A DNA stretch of 64,000 nt from Eudorina sp. 2006-703-Eu-15. Lineage: Eukaryota > Chlorophyta > Chlorophyceae > Chlamydomonadales > Volvocaceae. A program made the translations under genes and the position numbers. The stretch is taken from assembly GCA_003117195.1 (NCBI GenBank), contig BDSI01000192.1:62001-126000 (forward strand), in the 5' to 3' direction. Shown piece after piece: positions 63,909-64,000 of this stretch (its first letter is position 1; every line of letters starts with the position of its first letter). The notes under the pieces were generated by a model. It had not been told where the DNA came from. It saw only the letters and a program-made list of their open reading frames with translations, and did no database searches.

Positions 63909-64000
63909 GTGACTTGGGGGGGGAGGAGGAGGCGGGGAGGGCGGGGGTTGCAGGTTGTTGCCCCTTGCAGTTTCGCTGTCTTTATTCACGGGGGGGCGGG

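Overview
The window looks like nuclear DNA of a chlamydomonadalean (volvocine-type) green alga. It is very GC rich, with G/C at almost every third codon position. Genes are split by many short GT-AG introns full of low-complexity and G-rich microsatellites, exons are Ala/Gly/Gln-homopolymer rich, and a TGTAA-type poly(A) signal follows the first gene. No bacterial operon signals, tRNA, rRNA or CRISPR were seen.

Positions 1-48103 (+) hold the 3' part of one giant type I modular polyketide synthase gene. I could chain 38 exons in which every splice phase agrees from the first base to the stop codon. They encode about 12,758 residues of a protein whose N-terminus lies upstream of the window. The order is: module 1 KS-DH-ER-KR-ACP-ACP; module 2 KS-DH*-KR-ACP; modules 3, 4 and 5 KS-DH-ER-KR-ACP; modules 6 and 7 KS-DH*-ACP; then three successive thioesterase-like domains (first canonical, second without nucleophile, third plausible). 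An asterisk marks a degenerate domain. No module carries an acyltransferase, so extender units must be loaded in trans or by a domain upstream of the window. The best-known relative is the single PKS1 of Chlamydomonas reinhardtii, reported to be needed for zygospore maturation. By domain logic the chain leaving this part would be mostly saturated, carry one hydroxyl from module 2, and end in a beta,delta-diketo acyl group. That end could be released as an acid or cyclise to a 4-hydroxy-2-pyrone.

Positions 48104-51710 are the PKS 3' UTR and a repeat-rich intergenic stretch. It holds a dispersed ~150-190 bp repeat family, a 30-bp minisatellite, and inside that minisatellite a 237-bp MITE with 16-bp perfect terminal inverted repeats and an 8-bp target duplication (hAT-like). 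No convincing gene was found there.

Positions 51711-63908 (+) hold the 5' part of a second multi-exon gene, at least 15 exons with all phases consistent, running off the right edge. It encodes a coiled-coil and low-complexity protein that I do not recognise; a central globular part has only a faint resemblance to sugar nucleotidyltransferases. Its introns contain very large satellites (940 bp of CCCTG/CCCCG units, a 700-bp G-rich minisatellite), two small dispersed intronic repeat families, and one hairpin that could be a small-RNA precursor.
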